NCBI GenBank assembly: GCA_963556495.2
Contig: OY747716.1
Location: 13,235,571 to 13,299,570 of the forward strand
Origin: Valencia hispanica
Lineage: Eukaryota > Chordata > Actinopteri > Cyprinodontiformes > Valenciidae
Direction of reading: 5' to 3'
Length of the DNA stretch: 64,000 nt
Shown here in pieces: positions 57,451 through 64,000 of the stretch; positions within the stretch are counted from its first letter, which is position 1, and the number at the start of each line of letters is the position of its first letter. Made by a program: the position numbers and the translations under genes. A model generated the notes under the pieces. It ran no database searches and was not told the origin of the DNA. It saw only the letters and a program-made list of their open reading frames with translations.

Positions 57451-59490
57451 TTCTGGCTCCCATCTGCAGGTGCGTCCTTTGTGAAACAGATATCTGTTTG
57501 TATGTGTTGTTTTACTCTCTGTCTCTCAGTTCTGGGTCTTATTTTGAAACAGTTCCCGCCGGGGTTTTGGAGTTCGGCTCCCCCACCTCTCTGAGTAGAA
57601 AGTGAGTTGCAGAGCATATTATGATAGAAAGCCGACAAAAAGGTGGAGGATGCGGGCATTAATTTGGTTTTGAGTTTTCTCAGGGCTGGGAGAGATTGAG
57701 TGTGAATAATGAGTGTGGCATAACTGATTGATACATGTGTTTGTGGCAATTATAGTAATTTTGTGTTTTTTCTTTGAGTTCAACAGAGAATCGGAGAGCG
57801 ACTGGATTGATCCTTGCTAATCAACACCCGGGTGGTTTTGTATCAATCTGGAAAAACGCTAACACCAAATTAATAGGTATTGATCGATTTAAACGTTCTC
57901 CATTTAATGTTGACGTGTTGTTCTTTCGGTTGAGGGCCGACCAAAGTGCGGACCAGGGCTTGAGGGTTGGCCGCCTCGCCTCCGGTAGGACACTGTCGGA
58001 ATTCTCCAAGGCTGGCAAACGAATAGTAGACAGCAGCAGAGCCTGTGTGCTCTCTGTTGTCCGGGCGGATTCCCTTGGAGAGGCCGGCGTATCTTCCAAA
58101 CGCACGTTTGAGCCACGTGAATTGGATTGTGTTTAAAGGTCCGGCTTTAAGTGGCTCCGGTAGAGGTCAGTGTTTGATGAAATTGTAAAATTGTTGTACT
58201 TTCTTTCTTTCTAGTGTGAGTGTGTGTGTGATTGGAGAAAGTGGAGGTAACGGAAAAGAGCTACCAAGTGGCTCTTTGCACACCGGCCTCATATAAACTT
58301 CTCATTTAGGGGAACTAACCGACTGAATCTAAAACCATAATTCCTCTGCGAATCTTAAACGCCTAGACAATGCCCGCGCTTCTTGTATAGACAATAAGCG
58401 TAGAAGCTTGACATTGTAGAGGAATAAGGGAATATCATTTTCAGTCAGCTAAAGTACCACCATAACTAGCTTACGGCTAACACACAGTTTGGATGAGTCT
58501 CGCCTGGAATAAAGGCGTTCAACCTTGTTCAACTACGTAAACACGTCTAAAGCATTGTCTAACACATATATATAGGACTGTTATTATGGATAACTGGTAG
58601 TAAACTCTTTAGAATATATATAAAATAACTTTTTTATGGTAACGGAGCGGTCACGTTTGGCTTCCGGTTGAGCTAGGTTGCTCATGGTGACAGCTAATCT
58701 CTGGTAGCTTAGCTTCCGAACTGCATTTATTTGGCTCGGTTAAACAGTCATTCGAGTATTGATGGCGAAGTGTGGTTTTGTTGGAGGCATTTTGTTCTTG
58801 TCTTTGGTTGGTTTACTTATGAGTACGGTTTGTTAAGTTTAGCATCGTAGTGAAGAATTAGCCATCTGTGCACCGGCGTATTCATTCCGCGGTGTGACCC
58901 GGAAGTTTTATTGGGCCGGACTTGATCCGTCAGTCCGGCTGAGTTTTTTTATTTTTTTTGGAGCAAACTGTTGACGATTTTGTGTTGCAAAGCGAGTTTT
59001 AAATGTATTTCTTTCGGTATATGTTTTAATGATAAATAAAAATTGCTTTATATTGGGAGAATTCTATTTCTTCGTGTGTTTCGCCGAAGTGTGCGTCCCG
59101 GGTTTTGGCGCAGGCCAGACTCTATTAGGAATTCTTTGATTTTTAGACGAAACGGCAATAATCTCCGTATATAAATAAATTAATGATAAGATAAACAGTG
59201 CGTTATAAACCTTTTTAGCTTTCCTTCGTTTCGGCTTTGCCTAAAACATTATTAAGGTTAATGTTGCATGACAAAATAATACATAAACCCCTTCACTATA
59301 AAAAGAAATAAATGAAAATTAAATAAATAAAAACTGTGCCTGCCTTTACTGTTAACTTCATTAATATTGGGATAAATTTGGGCCTACGAATTGATAGTTT
59401 ATCAATTAAAATAAATAATTTATAGTGTTAATACAAATAACCTACTTTGTTAAATTTTAATCCATTTTGGATTTTTGTTACGAATTTTCA
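57451..59490 (+). other. Retroviral leader or remaining LTR, no gene
   Basis: About 2 kb before gag. It has a short GT-rich run (58213-58232) and one open frame (57774-58136) with no ATG at its start and no protein character I recognise. It probably holds packaging and leader sequence. The long length is unusual for a gammaretrovirus leader and fits better if the LTR is long. Confidence 0.45.
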
Positions 59491-61494
59491 ATGGCAGCCG
59501 AATATAAATTACTCCCTGCTCCACAGGGACAGGAGTGGCACACTTTAGATGCCCAATTGTTAGTATACATTTCTAAATTATATTCTGTTTTAGTTGATAA
59601 GCCCGGTAAAAAATATAAAAACCAGTTCCAGGGCCTTATGACGGCCATGTGGGCTCGTCATGGTGCCCGAGGGGATGAGAAACGGAGTCTTTCACAGATG
59701 TGTTTTGAGGAAGGAAAACGTTTTGCAGATAAAGCTAAAACAGCAAAGAGCATCACTGGTGCTAAAATGAGACACTTAAAAGCTGAGAAAATGTGGAAAA
59801 CATGGGGTTTAACAGGACAGGGTATTGATCATTTGTGTGTTACTGCAGAAAATAGTTTTTTGGCAGACCATACTCCTCCCCCGTACCAGCATATGTACCC
59901 CATGTTGACGACCTCTGGTCAAACACATATTTCATGGGGCTTGGAGACAGACAATGGCCAGATTGTACTTCAAAACACGCAGGGTGACGCACAGAGTTCA
60001 CCATCTCCTTGTGAGCCATCCCCGGTGGGCATTACTCCCCCCCTTCCTTCAAGCAGTGCAGTGTTGCACTGGAGTGGCCTCCCACAGAGGTTTGTAGCCC
60101 ATAAACCATTGACTAATAAACCACAGGGTGATCTAAAGGTAAAAGATGATGGACAAGATTATAAATTGCGTTTTGAAGTCACCGGTAAAGGGATTGTAGA
60201 ACACACTGGGGAGGAAAAGCGACAGCTACTAAAATTAGTTAGCAACAAAGTAGAACAGGACACCGATAAATTGTTCTTGGCGTATAATGCTAAATTGATG
60301 GACGAGATGGAGCAGCACGAACACAGGTTAACTAAAGTTCAGCGACAGATGGATGAGGTGCTGCAGGATCAGGAAAGATTAGCATCTGTGGTAAGGGGGC
60401 AAGCTGCAGACCTTCCAGGGAGTGCCAGCCCCAGTCAACGTGATGAATGTGCAGCAGTTGTACAGGTCGACAATATGCAGAGTTTGGTGGACAAGGCGAG
60501 TGAGGGACCATTTAAGTATACTAGATCTAAGTTACCACTGGGGGCATGTGGGGGCCCTGATTTAATGCTTCCTTTAGTGGGAGCATCGGATGGTTCAGTA
60601 ATTTACAAACCATGGAAGATGGCTGACATATCTGCCATCATTCTGCAACTCCCTGCTTTGACTGCTGGAGGAAACTGTTGGATAAATAAATTAAATCAGC
60701 TGACTTCAGGGCAAACCCTAGCGGTGGGAGATTGGAAAGCCATTATGGGTAGGATGTTGACATTGACAGATTATAATGAGATGATGCTCCAGTGCCAGTT
60801 AGCACGTGTACTTGATGAAGCCCCATTCACGCATCATGCACATGATCTTGCCGAGTGGGTCAGAAGAAAATATCCTACTCCGCCCGCGTCTAAAATTTTG
60901 AAATTTCCCTGGTCAACTGATGTTACTCCCGCAGAACATATGGCAAAATGTAAAGATAAATGGGTTGCCGTTACTGGGGAACACCCCCGAGATCCGGGGA
61001 ATAATCGGATTTGGTTTAGAGAAGCAGTTTTAGCAGGCATGCCAGAGTCTGTTGCTACATTAATGAAACGGAATCCTGATTCACACATTTATGATCAGCC
61101 TACATGGGAAAGACACGTAACATATTATTTACAAGACGTGCAAGATTCTGCGTTAAAGGACGCTGAGGAGAATAAGAAAATGGAGACTGCTTTGTTAAAG
61201 CTACAATTAAAAGAGGCTCAGAATAAATTGACTGACTTGTATCAGTCTAAAAAAGTGAAGCAGATGGTGGCTGAAGCAGCACCTACTGTTGGATCAGCGA
61301 CAGTGCTGCCTTCTTTTCCTGTGATGTATGCTGGAACTGCGCCGAATCCGCCATTTACTGCTCCTTATAGGACATGGCAGCCCCGTGGCAGGTCGCGTGG
61401 CAGGGCCAGGTTTGGGGATTTTAGAGGCATGAGGAGAGGGCAGCCAGGTGCGGTAACGGTTGTCGCAGGTGTGGCTCCAATGAACACTGGGTGA
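59491..61494 (+). pseudogene. Retroviral Gag polyprotein (C-terminal frame break)
   Basis: ATG 59491 is chosen because upstream in-frame codons contain no ATG. The 667-residue product has a matrix-like N-terminus (1-115), a PPPY late-budding motif (129-132) that recruits Nedd4-type ligases, a Pro-rich linker, a coiled coil (about 240-303), a capsid-like region (about 347-547, beginning near 'YKPWKMADISAIILQLP'), a second helix and an Arg/Gly-rich segment (630-650). Gag assembles virus-like particles at the membrane. The frame ends at TGA 61492-61494, before the expected nucleocapsid zinc knuckle, which is encoded in the -1 frame just downstream. The shift point lies between 61425 and 61461. 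Everything else is open, so the lesion may be recent or a sequencing error. Confidence 0.75.
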
Positions 61495-61616
61495 GGGAGT
61501 GCCCACACCCACAAGGGGGCGCTATACCTCCCGGTCAGCCACCTCTACATATGGCTCCGAATCAGCATATGGCTCCTCCCTCCTATCCAGGAGGACAGAG
61601 TGGGCCTCAGTATTGA
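61425..61616 (+). pseudogene. Nucleocapsid zinc-knuckle segment in shifted frame
   Basis: In the frame shared with pol, 61461-61502 encodes a C-x2-C-x4-H-x4-C zinc knuckle that would bind genomic RNA, followed by a Pro/Met-rich tail that ends at TGA 61614-61616. This is the natural end of Gag; the upstream Gag frame reaches it only after a one-base shift. The UGA, followed directly by the protease frame, is the expected readthrough site. Confidence 0.7.
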
Positions 61617-64000
61617 CAATGCCCACAGAGTACCTTAGTGAGCAGGACAAAGGGGGATCCGATGCTCACAATAGACGTACATGGACATTCATTGCCATTC
61701 CTTGTCGACACTGGTGCTACTTTCAGCACGTTGGACAGAGTTTTACCAGACGTCAATTTTTCTGGGAACACAGTGTCTGTGATTGGAATCTCTGGGGGTC
61801 CAATGATTCTCCATATCACTCAACCATTGCCTGTTTCAGTGGGAGATCAAAGACTATCACATCCTTTTGTCATTGCTCAAACCACGCCTGTCAACTTGTT
61901 AGGCAGAGATCTGCTTATCAAACTTGGTGCTTCGATCCTATGTACCCCTGATGGACTTATGGTGACTTTTCCGAATGGACATACGCATTGCTGTGACACC
62001 ATGAGTGGTCAATTTTTGCTGAAGGATGACACTTCACAAGTGGCTGATATTTTCTGGGCCAGATTGACTACGATGTCTGCACATGAATCTTCTGCGGCTG
62101 AATTTCTGAGATGCTGGAAGCCTTGGCTGCTTGAACTCCAGCCTTTTGTTCCACCGCCTGACCCGTTCCATGTGACCTGCCTATATGAGAGAGGCGATCC
62201 TACTTTATATCAGGAACAATTTGAAACAGAACTTGAAGGCCAAAGTTGGTCTGTGGCTTCGGGTCCATGCTTTGTGGGGAAGGAGGGTGTTGCACTGTAT
62301 GCTGATCTGACTTCAGAGCAGCATAAGTGGTATATGATGGAAGCTGAAGCGCTTCCACACATATCGCTTTTGTTGCATCCGAAACATCAAGCTAAAGATT
62401 TGGGGGGAATGGTTAAAAGGGGAGTTGAATTAAAGGATTGGGTTCCTACCCAGATACCTTCAGTCTCTTTTTCTCCTTCTACTCAGATGTACAAAATAGA
62501 CACGCAGCTCTCAGATACTACCATTCTGGAACATTTGCAGCTTTCTAGAAATCATGGCAGAGAAAAAACAGATCATCCTGATGCAGTGGAGGCCTTAAAG
62601 GTCGTGCCTGACTCTTTGTGGTCAGATGGTCCCACTGATGTCGGTCTAGTGCAAACCACACCCATCACATTTGAGATGAAACCTTCTGATCCAATCTGGC
62701 GTTCGCAGTATCCACATAAACCTCAGGCTGAGGAAGGTATTGCAGACACTATTGCAGGCTTACTTGAAGTTGGAGTTTTAGAACCATCAAACTCTTCATA
62801 TAACACCCCTATTCTTCCTGTGGAAAAACAAGGTACTGGTAAATACAGAATGGCACATGATTTGCGTGCTATCAATGAGGCCCTTAGAACCCCTCCCATT
62901 TCTAGACCGAATCCGTATACAGCTCTGGCATCCCTGACTCCTGATTTAAAATGGTTTACCTGCATAGATTTGGCTAATGCATTTTTCTGTTTACCGCTCC
63001 ATCCTTCTGTCAGGGATATTTTTTCATTTACATTCAGGGGCAGGAAGCTACGTTATAGTAGGCTTCCGCAGGGCTTTCCTTTATCTCCAGGTATTTTTAA
63101 TCAGGTGTTGAAGCAGTCATTAAGCACTGTACAGCTCCCTCCAGGCTGTGTACTGACCCAATATGTGGACGATTTACTTTTAGCATCCCCTACTGTTGAA
63201 ACGTGCATAGAAGCTACTCTAGTTGTGTTGCAACATTTGGGAAAAGAGGGATTCAAAGTCTCCCGCGATAAGCTTCAGTTGGTCAGGCAGGAAGTCCAGT
63301 TCCTGGGGCGAAGGGTGACCGCTCAAGGCGCTGGACTGACTGACACCCACAAGAATGCTATTTTGGCTCATTCTAAGCCTCTCACTGTTAAATCAATGCT
63401 GTCATTTCTGGGACTGACAAATTTTTCCAGATATTATGTGCCTAATTACACAAACCTTACCACACCACTCAGGGCTCTTGTAAATGCTCATGGTATGAAA
63501 AATCAGCATGCTAAATTAGAATGGGACATACCAGCTGAGGAGGCATTTATTAACTTAAAACAGGCTCTAGCACAAGCAGCTGATTTAGCCACTCCTGACT
63601 ATACATGTCCATTTTTTCTTAACACATCAGAAACAGATGGGGTGGTTAATGGGATTTTGTTTCAGAAAAAAGGTGGTCAGAGACACATTCTTATGTATCT
63701 AAGCATAAAGCTGCAAGCTATTGAAATGAGACAGCCGCCTTGCACGAGACATGCAGCAGGAATTGCACATCTAGTGGAAAAAACATCACACATTGTCAGG
63801 GGTTATCCACTTAATATTTTGACATCTCATGGAGTCATGGCATTGGTTAATTCTGAGACGTTTACTCTTTCTACTTTGCGTCAGCAGCGGATTAGCAGAG
63901 TTTTGGAGGCACCAAACATTATTTTTACGCATGAAGGAATAAACATGGCTGACCAAATCACCACCTCTGGGGAGCAGCATGACTGTGTCAGGCTGAATTC
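61617..64000 (+). CDS. Retroviral Pro-Pol (partial, runs off window)
   Basis: An unbroken frame of 794 codons. Aspartic protease: DTGA at 61707-61718 and a later 'LLGRDLL' block. A ~150-residue spacer follows, with 'FHVTCLY' (His codon 62169) and 'PHISLLL' (His codon 62358), discussed as 2H-phosphoesterase-like. Reverse transcriptase: 'YRMAHDLRAIN', 'CIDLANAFFCLPL' (first catalytic Asp), 'LPQGFPLSPG', YVDD at 63162-63173 (catalytic pair) and a 'FLGLTNFSRYYVP' thumb. A connection/RNase-H-like region begins near 63610 ('LNTSETDGVVNGILFQ'). It would be made as a Gag-Pol fusion by UGA readthrough, so it has no start of its own; the first in-frame ATG is 61662. The integrase lies beyond the window. 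The open frame suggests a young insertion. Confidence 0.85.

Larger units (their letters stand above)
57084..64000 (+). mobile_element. Endogenous retrovirus, gamma/epsilon-like, 5' part
   Basis: The element begins with TG right where the tRNA unit stops and runs off the window. It has LTR-like promoter signals, a long leader, gag with late motif, coiled coil and capsid, a CCHC zinc knuckle, an in-frame stop, and a pro-pol frame with DTGA protease and YVDD reverse transcriptase. Having pol in the same frame as the zinc knuckle behind a UGA is the readthrough layout of gamma- and epsilonretroviruses. The envelope and 3' LTR lie outside the window. Confidence 0.75.

Noticed and set aside
57454..57475. 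Primer-binding site complementary to tRNA-Asp
   Set aside because: Only the first eight bases agree with such a site, and the preceding bases do not end in CA. Another candidate near 59112 (TGGCGCAGG) is no better.
57774..58136. 120-codon frame in the retroviral leader
   Set aside because: It lacks an ATG at its start and has no recognisable domain or hydrophobic pattern.
61425..61461. Programmed -1 frameshift between Gag and nucleocapsid
   Set aside because: No canonical slippery heptamer is visible, and retroviruses of this type encode the nucleocapsid in the Gag frame; an indel is simpler.
61499..61951. 150-codon open frame over the protease region
   Set aside because: It is an out-of-frame shadow; the DTGA protease reads in the frame of 61617-64000.

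Overview
The window looks like teleost fish genomic DNA. It is built almost entirely from mobile elements and one very large tRNA-gene array. No ordinary single-copy host gene is recognisable. The fish call rests on the mix of elements: a Tc1/mariner relic, the accessory gene of a Harbinger transposon, a DNA transposon that carries a P2X7-type zinc-binding gene, an RTE/Rex3-like LINE with a GGAT-type tail, an L1-like LINE, and a gamma/epsilon-type endogenous retrovirus.

Layout. 1-6.9 kb holds decayed repeats: a Tc1 transposase remnant, a tRNA-derived SINE-like copy, a Harbinger Myb/SANT-like pseudogene and an L2/CR1-like ORF1 relic. From about 6.9 to 16.4 kb lies one nested DNA transposon. 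It carries a P2X7-intracellular-domain-like gene on + and a nine-exon DDE-type transposase pseudogene on -, arranged tail to tail. A 5'-truncated RTE LINE (14-bp target duplication) sits inside it. A 3.7-kb composite L1-like element (16-bp target duplication) sits in its right terminal repeat.

From 16.93 to 57.08 kb is a tandem array of about 170 glycine-tRNA-like units, interrupted only by a 200-base N gap at 17270-17469. By hand count there are three classes. About 12 units have the normal UCC anticodon (8 well preserved, 7 of them with an unaltered anticodon loop). 31 have the same body with a GCC anticodon. About 126 carry an ACC anticodon, which eukaryotic glycine tRNAs are not known to use. 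Left of the gap a single inverted unit has anticodon UUC. Each class has its own 5' flank. Units repeat at 217 and 285 bp and are arranged in larger duplicated blocks.

The right edge of the array is cut 10 bases into a tRNA unit, where a retroviral element begins with TG. Its gag (59491-61494) is complete except for a frame break just before the CCHC zinc knuckle. Its pro-pol frame is open from 61617 to the end of the window. Between the protease and reverse transcriptase it contains a segment with two H-x-T/S motifs that resembles a 2H phosphoesterase domain.

The most notable biology is the tRNA-Gly array: its dominant forbidden anticodon, a shifted T-stem, and mostly missing proximal Pol III terminators. 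The possible 2H domain in the retroviral polyprotein comes second.
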